Of a DNA stretch of 64,000 nucleotides, positions 25,462-34,234 are shown piece after piece. The number at the start of each line of letters is the position of its first letter. The stretch's first letter is position 1. The position numbers and the translations under genes are program-made. The stretch comes from Erysipelotrichaceae bacterium. Lineage in GTDB: Bacteria; Bacillota_I; Bacilli_A; RFN20; CAG-826. The notes beneath the pieces are model-generated. The model saw nothing but the letters and a program-made list of their open reading frames with translations, was not told where the DNA came from and did no database searches. The stretch spans positions 1 to 64,000 of the forward strand of contig SVBB01000005.1 of assembly GCA_015059105.1 (NCBI GenBank). Direction: 5' to 3'.

Positions 25462-26418
25462 ATGAAAAACAAAAAATCTAAAATCATAGTTCCTGCGCTC
25501 GGATTAATCTTATTATCAACTGCTGCTAGTATTTCCGGATCTGTGGCATGGTTCACTGCTAACAGAACTGCAACAATCAACACTGGTGCATTCGGTGTTG
25601 TCAAAACAGATGGTACTTTAGCTGTAGAAGTCACCAATGGAGTTGGCACTGTTGTGACCAACACTACCGTCAGTCGAGTTACGGATGCTAAAATTGCCGA
25701 TGTTTCTTTTAACCCAAAAACACATCAGTTGTACACTGATAAAGGTAATGGTGATGTAAGTGGTTATCGCGAAATCGGTGGTACTACTTCGTTTAGTACT
25801 GCCCCAACAGGAGGCACTGGAACAGGGGCGCACGCTTACAAAATCGATGATAAAACATACTATGCGTTCACATGGAGTGTCACCCTCACATACACATGGG
25901 GGCCAGACAAGACACCATTAAACGTTTTCTTTGATTATAAGAATTCTAGCATGTCAACAACTTCTGCAGCAGAAACTGACTCTGGTTTGAGAATAGCAAT
26001 GGCTGCTACTAAAACTGTTGTATTCGCCGGAATGCAAGCAACTGCAGGTAACTTAAAGGGTGTATATGGCACTGCTGCAAATAATTTTGAAGAATACGGC
26101 ACTACAAACATTACGGGCGGAGTCTTTGGTGGCTATTTTGCTCAATCTGTTTACGGAGATAGCAATACTGCGTCTAGTAACGCAACAGCCACTAAAACAA
26201 CATACTCACAAGCGTTAGATGGAGATACTCAATCTGTCCAAATCGCCAGACCAGATTTCTTAGGCACCATCGAACAAGAAGGTGAAGAAACTAATAGTGA
26301 TATTGTCATTAACTGTATCGCCTGGTATGAAGGAACTGACCCAAACGTTGTTAATAACAAATCTTTAGGTGAAGTTAGTTCTACACTCGCATTCTACGCC
26401 ACAACACAAGGCGAATAA
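25462..26418 (+). CDS. SipW-type exported fibre-like protein 5
   Basis: 318 residues. Signal segment about 8-30 ends in AASISGSVAWFTANRTATIN, the clearest match to TasA/camelysin-type precursors in the window. The mature part is Thr/Ala/Gly/Asn-rich, acidic and free of cysteine except one. The C-terminus has IAWYEGTDPNVVNN followed by a strand, the same signature as the minus-strand paralogues. AAGGAG ribosome site. Monocistronic behind its own structured leader, and likely a major fibre subunit (inference). Confidence 0.78.
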   Translation: MKNKKSKIIVPALGLILLSTAASISGSVAWFTANRTATINTGAFGVVKTDGTLAVEVTNGVGTVVTNTTVSRVTDAKIADVSFNPKTHQLYTDKGNGDVSGYREIGGTTSFSTAPTGGTGTGAHAYKIDDKTYYAFTWSVTLTYTWGPDKTPLNVFFDYKNSSMSTTSAAETDSGLRIAMAATKTVVFAGMQATAGNLKGVYGTAANNFEEYGTTNITGGVFGGYFAQSVYGDSNTASSNATATKTTYSQALDGDTQSVQIARPDFLGTIEQEGEETNSDIVINCIAWYEGTDPNVVNNKSLGEVSSTLAFYATTQGE

Positions 26419-26439
26419 GCGATAACTCAATCAAAAAAT

Positions 26440-26868
26440 GGCGCCCCAAAGTTTAAGGGGGCACAAGAAGAAAAGTCCCAAAGTTAAGGGGGGTTTCAAA
26501 GGAAAATTGCCTGGAAATCGTTGGTTTCTGGGCTTTTTATATCTCCCGTTTATAAACACAAACATGTTCAATTTCGGCAGCTAAAAAGTACTTGTGATTG
26601 TGCGATCCATTTGGCAACACCTGATTGATAAATAAATGCCTTATAATTTATATATCCTTTAGGATAATGTTTATAATTTTTTTGTGGAATAACAAGAAAA
26701 AAGTGTTATTGAAATAACTTTATTTCTCTTTCTTTTCTTCCCAGCGGGAAAAGAAAGCCGACAAAGAAAAGAAGGCATCCATTTGAACTGCCCCCTTTAA
26801 CTTTGGGACTTGATTTCTAGGCCCCCTTAAACTTTGGAGGGATATCCATGCCCCCTTTAACTTTGGTT
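26440..26868. mobile_element. IS21-like remnant bounded by repeated termini
   Basis: The left side has two copies of CCAAAGTT(T)AAGGGGG (about 26445-26461 and 26477-26493). The right side has three inverted copies of CCCCCTT(T)AA(A)CTTTGG (about 26791-26807, 26821-26838, 26850-26866). Multiple short terminal repeats facing inwards are typical of IS21-type elements. The interior of about 300 bases has no intact transposase. It separates the 318-residue gene from what looks like its original terminator. Confidence 0.6.
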
Positions 26869-26872
26869 TACT

Positions 26873-26906
26873 CAAAAAAACCACTTCAATTCGAGGTGGT
26901 TTTTGT
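26873..26906 (+). terminator. Terminator, probably of the 318-residue gene before the insertion
   Basis: AAACCAC-TTCAATTCGA-GGTGGTTTTT, a strong stem followed by T residues. Immediately after it, GCGC-GTCAATT-GCGC-TTTTTT (26908-26928) forms a second terminator-like hairpin. Confidence 0.75.
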
Positions 26907-27049
26907 TGCGCGTCAATTGCGCTTTTTTGCGCTTTTGCCTTTTAGTTGATATTTATATCAAGTGCTTGAATAAAAAAGTGCAACTTTGTACAAAGCAGCA
27001 ATAATAATATTATTAAACCTATTTCTCTAACATTTGCCATAAAAAATGT

Positions 27050-27239
27050 TTACATTTTCTATAATAAATGTAAGTATAAAAGTAGCTACAGGTCAGGGTA
27101 ATGCCTCCTGCAAGACGTTGCGATAAACAATGACGCTCAGTCTTCAATCGGATTACCGATCTAAAACTAGTGGTAGAGTGAAAGTTAAGCGAATTGGCGC
27201 AGTTATTGGATCTCAATTTATCCCCTCGCAAGGGTTTTT
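27050..27239 (-). ncRNA. Structured repeat RNA candidate, copy 1
   Basis: Minus-strand order: P1 CCCT-TGCG-AGGG, GATAAATTGAGATCCAATA, a GCG...CGC hairpin, AACTTTCACTCTACCACTAG, hairpin ATCGG-TAAT-CCGAT, a conserved stretch, then CAGG...CCTG enclosing GGCATTACCCTGA, and a tail hairpin TTACATTT...AAAATGTAA. About 150 bases are nearly identical to the two copies near 44 kb, while the outer stems differ in sequence but keep pairing. Short ORFs across it are not real genes. Confidence 0.65.
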
Positions 27240-27295
27240 ATTTTAGCAAAATATAATAATATTATTATAAAACTCAAATCTTATCGGTAAAACTC

Positions 27296-27325
27296 TTGAC
27301 AACTTTTCGCATACGCGTGTATATT
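27296..27325 (+). promoter_or_regulatory. Promoter of the second c-di-GMP transcript
   Basis: TTGACA, 18-base spacer, TATATT with a TG extension. The spacer contains CGCATACGCGTGT (27308-27320), related to the motif in the minus-strand operon promoter. Confidence 0.8.
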
Positions 27326-27332
27326 ATAGATG

Positions 27333-27430
27333 TAAAAAGCAAAACTACAGTGATGTAGTGACGCAAAGCTAGAGGGTCTTGATAATGAAGATAGCCAGTT
27401 GCCGAAAGAAAGGTAACTGGATTTTTATTA
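27333..27430 (+). promoter_or_regulatory. c-di-GMP-I (GEMM-I) riboswitch with overlapping terminator
   Basis: AAAAAGCAAAAC, P2 hairpin CTACAGTGATGTAG, TGACGCAAAGC, AGAGGGTC, then GAAGATAGCCAGTTGCC: all GEMM-I landmarks in order. CCAGTTGCC (27395-27403) then pairs with GGTAACTGG (27412-27420) around GAAAGAAA and is followed by ATTTTTATT, a terminator that uses the aptamer 3' strand. Binding should therefore prevent termination (ON switch) for the 268- and 1325-residue surface proteins. Confidence 0.95.
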
Positions 27431-27437
27431 TAAGACT

Positions 27438-28244
27438 ATGAGAAAAGTTAGAAATAATAAAAACTTAAAGATCATCGCATCCATCAGTGTTGTTCTTTTC
27501 TCTTTAGTCGCTACTTTCTCTGGTGCAATCGCTTGGTTCCAAGCCATGAGAAACACAAACAACACTACTGACTCTTTTAAAATTACTCCACGTGCTGGGT
27601 TACTCAGAACATTATCTATTCATGAACTTGTTGAAAATGACGCATTTATATATAACCAAACGGGAGACATCGTCGGATATAATTTCAACCCAATAGCTGC
27701 TAGTGATATCACGATCAACTGGGGTGAAGCAGTTACTCCTCAATACAATGTAGACACCCCATCATTAGGCCAATACTCGTTGCTTCAAAAAACAAATCCT
27801 CTGCTTCTCGTCTTTGAACTCAATAACAGCATTGCTTCTAGCAGCGTAACAATCACCGCTACAGCAAGTGAAACATATAACGCTGAGCAATACGATACTG
27901 AAGCATCGGGAGATGGCAATCCATTATCGTGGGTTGTGAAATATTCATCAAAAGCATTCTCTAAACAACAACTCGCTGATAGCGATTATATCATCACTAC
28001 TGAATCCCTTTCTAACGAGGGACATTTTGCTACTATAGACAATAGCGGAACTCTTTCTGAATTCAATAAAACTCAAACCTTTTATCACGGAAACAACAGC
28101 ACAGAAATCAATTACGTTTTTGTCGTCTTAGATTACTACGAAGCAGCTATGGAATTCTTCTATTTCGCCAACCTGGGCAAAGATTTTATCAGTGACGCGA
28201 CAAAAGATGTTCCTTTTAACATCGACTGGACCATGGAGATATAA
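27438..28244 (+). CDS. SipW-like exported protein 6
   Basis: 268 residues. Signal segment about 9-32 ends in ATFSGAIAWFQAMRNTNNTT. The mature domain has the Ser/Thr/Asn-rich composition of the other subunits. In place of the W-x-EG-x-D motif it has VVLDYYEAAMEFFYF, and it ends in a strand FNIDWTMEI. The start follows the riboswitch terminator by 12 bases and lacks a clear ribosome site. The next gene begins one base after its stop; the two are probably assembled or anchored together. Confidence 0.7.
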   Translation: MRKVRNNKNLKIIASISVVLFSLVATFSGAIAWFQAMRNTNNTTDSFKITPRAGLLRTLSIHELVENDAFIYNQTGDIVGYNFNPIAASDITINWGEAVTPQYNVDTPSLGQYSLLQKTNPLLLVFELNNSIASSSVTITATASETYNAEQYDTEASGDGNPLSWVVKYSSKAFSKQQLADSDYIITTESLSNEGHFATIDNSGTLSEFNKTQTFYHGNNSTEINYVFVVLDYYEAAMEFFYFANLGKDFISDATKDVPFNIDWTMEI

Positions 28245-28245
28245 T

Positions 28246-31200
28246 ATGGCAAAGAAGTTATTCGGTACCATTGCTATCTCCTCTATGATTGCTATGTCTG
28301 CAGTTGCAGCTATTTCTGCTTCTGTTGCATGGTTTCAAAGAAACGCTAGTCTAGATGAAAGAACAAAAATACAAGGCTGGTCCCAAGGCGCGTACTTTGC
28401 TGGTGGACACGGTGTTGATGGCGATCCATATATCATCAATAAACCAGTTCACCTATACAATTTAGCGTGGCTACAATACATCGGCTACTTCAACGATGGC
28501 CAAAACGCAGATGGCACTGGTGCTATTGCAGCTAATAAACAAACATATTTTAAACTTGAAGCTGATATAGATATGAGCTCATTCGGTTCCGCCCTTCCCC
28601 CAATCGGTACTTCTAAATACCCATTTGTCGGTAACTTTGATGGCAACGGCAAAACCATATCTAACTGTGTAACCACTAATGATTTCAGCGAAACAACTAA
28701 ACACCCATCAATCGTTAAAAGTATTACTGACGCTAATTGTGTTGGACTTTTTGGTGTTGTAGGAAAACAGTCCGGCCAATCTTTTACATATACTAGCAGC
28801 ATTAACGAAATTAAAAACCTCGGCATTCTAGGAGCGACCGTTAAAAGTTCAACATCTACCACTTTAGCGGGTATCGCTGCTGGATATGTTAACGGAACTC
28901 TTGATAATGTTGCAGTTAACCAATCTAATCTATATACATTACAAAGTGCTAGCCCTATCACTTCTATTACAAATAATGTATCTGATTATTCTTTAGTTGG
29001 ATACACCACTAACGAGTACAAAAGAAAAATTAGACTAAGAAGCGATGATGCAAATATTCCAACCGTAGAAAACCCTAATACTGCACAAGGCGGTGATAAA
29101 TGGGGTGGATCCATCAACATGCTCGATATGTTCAATTATTTACGAGCTCAAAGCAATTCTCTTCCGGCATATGAGTTCCCGACAGAAGAAAACGTTTATA
29201 TAGACGTAGATGGAACCGAAACAAGACAAGTTCTCGATACCGATGTCGCATATGACTATAATACTAGTTTTGGAGAATACATTCGTTATGAAGGTGGAAA
29301 AGTCATAGAAGACGGAAAAGAATATGCGTCATTCTCTTTCGCAAGGTCGTCAGGTAATAGTAGTTTTTCATCATATAACAACTCAGATAATCAATTTATT
29401 TGCTTGTATGGTGGTTCCACTAAAAGAGCGACAAAAGCTAGTTATGGTTATTGGGATGGATATTCGGCTAATTATCAAACTAAATCTGTTACCACTTATA
29501 CTGATACAACAATTGACAACTACGTTATCACTGATGGATTAGCAAATTACTTAAGAATAAATGGCGGCACTATTTCGAATTCAACAACACTTCAAACAGG
29601 ATGTTATTTTACTTTAGATAATAATGGGTATTTATATACATCTACCGGCACTACCTATTATCTTTACAAAAACGGCGAAAATTTGGCAGCAGCCACCACG
29701 AGACAAAACAATGATGATTACAAATGGGTTTACGATGAAGATAACAGCTATTTAAAAGTCAGTGGTGGTAATTATTATTTAAGATATACGGGAACAAGGT
29801 GGGAAATCGTGAGCAAAACACAGACCCAGAATGTAGATCACTTTTCTCTAAAGACCGGTAACTATTATTTGAATGCCAATGGCACTAATTTAGAACTTAG
29901 CAGCGGAGATAACACTAATTGGTATGTTTTAGACAATAATGTATATACTATCATAGGTGGCACCCGTTACTATATTTGTTATTCTGGCGACAACATTCTG
30001 CTATCGAATAATGGTAGTAAATTCACATTTTCTTCGGGCAAATTCTATTATACCTATTGGTCATACTATAACAGGTATTATCGTTCTATTGTGGTAAATA
30101 ACGCGACTTTAACGCTTGCAGCCCAAAATAGTAGTACCAATAATGCGACTGTTTTTACCCAAACCTATCATACAGAACCTTTATATTTGACTGCTGAAGC
30201 ATATTACACTAATAAATCTACTTCAGTCAGTGGCCCGACAAACGAGAATTCATACTATAATACACTCCCAACTTATTTCCCATTAACTAGAGAAAAAAAT
30301 GAAAAAGGAGAATTCACTGGTTCAAGCAAACCTGACATTAAAAACACTGGTTATGTCGTCTCTGGATCTTATTTGACACACGAAAGCCAAGGACCATATG
30401 GTGATATACGTGTGTCGAGATTTGCAATGAGTGACATTAGCGTTGCCTTAAGTGGCTCAAGTTCATATTCTTCTAGTAAACTAGAGGTGGTTACAAGAAC
30501 TTGTGTCCCAAATGATAGCGGCCAATATAGTGATTCTGGATGGACTCGTATTTCTGATGAAGATAATAAGAATAATACTGCATCCAGCAGTCTTTCAAAA
30601 GCCTATCCTAACAAATTGAACTATAAGACAGGGCTAAGGCTTGGTAAATATAAAAATTCGAGAACTCAACTTGGCAACACACTAAGTAATGGGGGAGGAA
30701 ATATTTACGGACTTCACTTTATGGACGCATCTATTTCAACAAGCAAAGTAATCGAAGCCAAAAACGTGACTGTTCTAGATGGAAAGACTTTTGATGGAGA
30801 TGACCCAATTGGCACATATTATCCAACTTATGAGCTTCCCGAAGACTCAATCGATTTTAATCTCAAAAACCAAGGTTTTATCAATTTCTTCGCAGGAACA
30901 TATTTCTCCAATGGTAGCGGTTCAAATAGAATTGTAAACGACACCTTCTTTTCCCTTCACACAATCACTAGAAACCAAGACAACACAATAGCTGATATCC
31001 AGGAGATTAAAAAGATTTACGCCCCTGCATCTGGAGAGCCAAGTGATGAAAACCCATATATTTATTCTTTTGACGGAAATAAGCCTACAGGCTCCGGAGA
31101 TTTAGTTTTTGACACAGAATGGATTACTAATCCAAATAAAGATATAAAGATTGTAGAAGATGCGGTCTATTACTTTGAAGTCCCGGTTAACGCTGGGGAA

Positions 31201-32223
31201 TTTGCCTTAGGTTCTGTTTCTACCAGAAACGGTGCTTATTTGATGTATCTAGATATCGGTGCTGGTATTGATAACTATAAAGATATTGTTACCACCGAAT
31301 CTATATCCACTGCTGTCAATTATACTGATTATCCATTAGGAATTGATTTCTTGTCATTTACTGCTGGTACGGCAAGAAGCGCTATTATTAAAGGCGGCGA
31401 TTCGGCTTGTATTAAAGTTGGAACTAATAGCGTTGCTGGTCAAACCATTGCTTTCATTTATAGTGATTCTACATTAACCGTCTCAACAGCAAGTGATACT
31501 CTTCCTGCTGCTGTACAGTATGAATCTCTTAGCACGAGTGTTAAAAAGAAAATTGGAGAAGCTGGCGCTACAGACCTCACTTTCTCTCCACCATCGCTAT
31601 TTACTTCAGTAGAGGAAAAAGTAACTCTTGAAAGCTTTAACGTCTTTACTTCTCAAGTGACTAGATCTGTAACCCAAACAATAACGTATTCAGGAGGAGC
31701 AACAGGCGAAATAGTTAAGCTTCCAACACCAGTGACGACTACCGGATTCACAATCACTGAAGCCGCAACTTATAGCGTTGAACAGGGTAACCCAGCGACA
31801 ATAGATAACACCAAAAAAGAATTAACTTGGACTGGTAGTGGCACTGTGAAACTAACAATGACCTATGCTGAAACTATGAATAACGTTGAAGAATGGGCAA
31901 CAGCAACCACCGCCTCTTCGGACAATACTGAAGGAACAATCTTCGAATATCACTTACGTGATTACGACGATCCAAACTTAACTGTCTATTACTATTACGA
32001 TGTGGCAAGCAAAACATATACTTTGTATATCAATGCGGCTAATGACACAGAACTATATATTGATAGCCTACCACCAGCTCCTAGAGCAGAGACACAACAG
32101 TTGCCAGCGATACCTCTTTACACAGTTGAAATCGTTGTTAATGGTGATACCGCTCATAAGACAGTTCTCACTTCAGCTTCAACCTCTATCACTTCTATTC
32201 CAATTACTGGAACAGGAGCATAA
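28246..32223 (+). CDS. Large GLUG-type surface protein with SipW-like signal (1325 aa)
   Basis: I start it at the ATG directly after the upstream stop (GGAG eight bases before), not at an ATG inside the upstream gene. The signal segment ends in AAISASVAWFQRNASLD. Residues about 45-130 contain GDPYIINKPVHLYNLAWLQYI and a buried-strand repeat, and about 160-230 the GLUG-like GILGATVK...TLAGIAAGYVNGTLDNV, as in bacterial adhesins. The middle is a long Tyr/Ser/Asn-rich beta region; the end is Thr-rich without a sortase motif. Likely the tip adhesin or surface layer of the fibre system (inference). Confidence 0.75.
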   Translation: MAKKLFGTIAISSMIAMSAVAAISASVAWFQRNASLDERTKIQGWSQGAYFAGGHGVDGDPYIINKPVHLYNLAWLQYIGYFNDGQNADGTGAIAANKQTYFKLEADIDMSSFGSALPPIGTSKYPFVGNFDGNGKTISNCVTTNDFSETTKHPSIVKSITDANCVGLFGVVGKQSGQSFTYTSSINEIKNLGILGATVKSSTSTTLAGIAAGYVNGTLDNVAVNQSNLYTLQSASPITSITNNVSDYSLVGYTTNEYKRKIRLRSDDANIPTVENPNTAQGGDKWGGSINMLDMFNYLRAQSNSLPAYEFPTEENVYIDVDGTETRQVLDTDVAYDYNTSFGEYIRYEGGKVIEDGKEYASFSFARSSGNSSFSSYNNSDNQFICLYGGSTKRATKASYGYWDGYSANYQTKSVTTYTDTTIDNYVITDGLANYLRINGGTISNSTTLQTGCYFTLDNNGYLYTSTGTTYYLYKNGENLAAATTRQNNDDYKWVYDEDNSYLKVSGGNYYLRYTGTRWEIVSKTQTQNVDHFSLKTGNYYLNANGTNLELSSGDNTNWYVLDNNVYTIIGGTRYYICYSGDNILLSNNGSKFTFSSGKFYYTYWSYYNRYYRSIVVNNATLTLAAQNSSTNNATVFTQTYHTEPLYLTAEAYYTNKSTSVSGPTNENSYYNTLPTYFPLTREKNEKGEFTGSSKPDIKNTGYVVSGSYLTHESQGPYGDIRVSRFAMSDISVALSGSSSYSSSKLEVVTRTCVPNDSGQYSDSGWTRISDEDNKNNTASSSLSKAYPNKLNYKTGLRLGKYKNSRTQLGNTLSNGGGNIYGLHFMDASISTSKVIEAKNVTVLDGKTFDGDDPIGTYYPTYELPEDSIDFNLKNQGFINFFAGTYFSNGSGSNRIVNDTFFSLHTITRNQDNTIADIQEIKKIYAPASGEPSDENPYIYSFDGNKPTGSGDLVFDTEWITNPNKDIKIVEDAVYYFEVPVNAGEFALGSVSTRNGAYLMYLDIGAGIDNYKDIVTTESISTAVNYTDYPLGIDFLSFTAGTARSAIIKGGDSACIKVGTNSVAGQTIAFIYSDSTLTVSTASDTLPAAVQYESLSTSVKKKIGEAGATDLTFSPPSLFTSVEEKVTLESFNVFTSQVTRSVTQTITYSGGATGEIVKLPTPVTTTGFTITEAATYSVEQGNPATIDNTKKELTWTGSGTVKLTMTYAETMNNVEEWATATTASSDNTEGTIFEYHLRDYDDPNLTVYYYYDVASKTYTLYINAANDTELYIDSLPPAPRAETQQLPAIPLYTVEIVVNGDTAHKTVLTSASTSITSIPITGTGA

Positions 32224-32235
32224 TCACAACACTAG

Positions 32236-32259
32236 GGCACTCTTATATGAGTGCCTTTT
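32236..32259 (+). terminator. Terminator of the c-di-GMP-controlled surface protein transcript
   Basis: GGCACTC-TTATAT-GAGTGCC followed by TTTT, 12 bases after the stop codon. Confidence 0.85.
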
Positions 32260-32456
32260 CCTTTAGGGGAAAACATTTGATATGGTATGTAGCATTTGCT
32301 ACAACACATATAAATAGTTAATTATTTATTGACTATCATATAGCAAATACCCATACCACTGTCGCAAAAAGAATACAAAAACTGCGACAACAAAAAGCGA
32401 ATCATAAAATAATTAATTCATAATTAGTTTTTTGTAAAAAACACCAAGAAAAATCA

Positions 32457-32486
32457 TTGGTGCATTTTGGTGCATTTTGGTGCAAA
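32457..32486. repeat. Triple 10-bp direct repeat upstream of the hipBA-like unit
   Basis: TTGGTGCATT, TTGGTGCATT, TTGGTGCAAA in perfect 10-base phase, with an inverted CACCAA just upstream (32442-32447). One repeat per helical turn suggests cooperative protein binding on one DNA face. Confidence 0.5.
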
Positions 32487-32534
32487 CTACCAAATGTTAC
32501 CGAGAAACTACCGACAGTAATAATTACCCATAAC

Positions 32535-32583
32535 GTAAAATATAATTGACAAATATGTGTTGTTTTGTAAAATATAATTGACA
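32535..32583 (+). promoter_or_regulatory. Duplicated operator overlapping the hipBA-like promoter
   Basis: GTAAAATATAATTGACA occurs twice (32535-32551 and 32567-32583), 32 bases apart. The first copy supplies the -35 (TTGACA), and the second overlaps the -10 (TAAAAT at 32568, spacer 16). The ATG at 32586 is so close that the mRNA must be leaderless or nearly so. The arrangement suits repression by the HTH antitoxin. Confidence 0.6.
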
Positions 32584-32585
32584 TT

Positions 32586-32897
32586 ATGAAAAGAACCAAA
32601 CTCGTATTATTGCCAAAAGTCCTCGCTAATCTTGCACTGATGGGTGAAAACATCAAACTTGCACGATTAAGAAGGAATATTTCAATGCGTTTAATCTGTG
32701 AACGCGCGCATATTTCTCGACCAACATTAATGAAGGTTGAACAAGGCTCTCCCGATGTATCAATGGGAATATATGCTGCTGTTCTTAACGCTTTAGAAAA
32801 CCACGATGATGAATTAGCTCATATATTAGAAGAAGATGAACTTGGAAGAACCATACAAGACTTAAATATCAAAGAAAGGAAAAGAGGAAGAAGATGA
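32586..32897 (+). CDS. HipB-like XRE antitoxin
   Basis: 103 residues. The HTH lies at about 20-75 (IKLARLRRNISMRLICERAH then ISRPTLMKVEQGSPDVSMGI), the usual HipB position, with a basic C-terminal tail. Its stop overlaps the ATG of the HipA-like kinase (ATGA). It should bind the duplicated site over its own promoter and neutralise the kinase. The start lacks a ribosome site. Confidence 0.8.
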   Translation: MKRTKLVLLPKVLANLALMGENIKLARLRRNISMRLICERAHISRPTLMKVEQGSPDVSMGIYAAVLNALENHDDELAHILEEDELGRTIQDLNIKERKRGRR

Positions 32898-34087
32898 AAA
32901 AGTTATATTTATATATCTCAAACAATGAAGATTTTTTTCTTGGCACTCTTTCACTTTCATACGTCAAAGGAAAAGAAGTGTTCTCATTTGAGTTTTCTGA
33001 CGAATATTTAAAAGACAACAAAAATATATTGGTTGACCCTTTGTTATCACTATATAAAGGAAAACAATATAATTTTAAATTTATCAACGATATGACTCCT
33101 GATAGATTTGGTAGCCTTCTCATAGACAAAGAAGAGCAAATAAATGCGATAAAAGAAAATAGACCACCAAAAAAACTAACTCTATATGATTACTTAACAA
33201 GGGTTAACGATTTATCAAGAATGGGGGCCATAAGAATCAAAGAAGAAATAGATGGTCGTTTTATTAATGATACAAAAGATGCTATACCGCCATACATCTA
33301 CCTTAGAGATATAGAATATGCTTCAATTCAATTAGAAGAGAATCCGGATATAGATAACGATCTGTATCGACGTCTATTGTTGCCGGGATCATCATTAGGA
33401 GGAGCAAGACCAAAAGCTAACGTTTACATTGATGAGGATGTATACCTAGCAAAATTTCCTTCTAGAAATGATTCATACGATGTTGAATTATGGGAATATA
33501 TCGTTTTAAATATCGCTAAAAAATGCGACATTGATGTCCCAGATATCAAGCTAGATAAATATTCTTCTTTTGGCCACACATTATTGATTAAAAGATTTGA
33601 TAGAGATAAAAATAAAAGGATCCATTATATCAGCGGTGTCACCGCGTTAGGAACGGAAGATGGAAACAGCAGTAAATATTCATATTTAGATTTGGTTAAT
33701 TTTATCAATTCTCACTGTATAAATATAGAAAATAGTTTAAAACAATTATATAGAAGAATGGTCTTTAATTTTCTCATAAATAACACTGATAACCATTTAA
33801 GAAACCACGCTTTCATTTCCACTAACGATGGCTTAACAATCTCTCCATTGTTCGATGTTAACCCCTCCTTTTCTCAAAGCGTATTTGAACTACCCTTTGG
33901 ATTAGGAGAAAGCAAGGAAGGGCTAATTAATATTTCAAAGCACTTCTACCTTGATGAAGAACAAGCAACTAAATTATATGATTCATTGAAAGAGATTATA
34001 TTTAGTTCAATTATAGAATACGCAAACAAATTCCCTGAGATTAAAAAACAAGCAGATATATTATTAAAAATCATTGGTCATAGATAA
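32894..34087 (+). CDS. HipA-like serine/threonine kinase toxin
   Basis: 397 residues, slightly shorter than E. coli HipA. Features: an N-terminal HipA_N-like beta domain (about 1-110), the glycine/serine loop LPGSSLGGARPKA (about 165) that is autophosphorylated in HipA, the ATP-lysine in YLAKFPS, the catalytic loop NNTDNHLRNHAF, and the metal-binding ISPLFDVNPS. All catalytic residues are present. HipA kinases phosphorylate glutamyl-tRNA synthetase and induce dormancy; the target here is not known. Confidence 0.88.
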   Translation: MKKLYLYISNNEDFFLGTLSLSYVKGKEVFSFEFSDEYLKDNKNILVDPLLSLYKGKQYNFKFINDMTPDRFGSLLIDKEEQINAIKENRPPKKLTLYDYLTRVNDLSRMGAIRIKEEIDGRFINDTKDAIPPYIYLRDIEYASIQLEENPDIDNDLYRRLLLPGSSLGGARPKANVYIDEDVYLAKFPSRNDSYDVELWEYIVLNIAKKCDIDVPDIKLDKYSSFGHTLLIKRFDRDKNKRIHYISGVTALGTEDGNSSKYSYLDLVNFINSHCINIENSLKQLYRRMVFNFLINNTDNHLRNHAFISTNDGLTISPLFDVNPSFSQSVFELPFGLGESKEGLINISKHFYLDEEQATKLYDSLKEIIFSSIIEYANKFPEIKKQADILLKIIGHR

Positions 34088-34234
34088 TACATACTTGCAA
34101 TTTAATCTTTATATTGTTGAATAGCTGTGTGATATGCGAAATAATCACGATGGATAGCTAAAACATATCCATTGTGGTTTAAAAGGTTGCATTTATTTAA
34201 CATAATCCTATAATTACTAACTAGAAGGACTAGT

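Noticed and set aside
28192-28245. Upstream start for the GLUG-type protein
   Set aside because: It lies inside the preceding gene, would displace the signal segment by 18 residues, and the ATG at 28246 has a proper ribosome site right after the stop codon.
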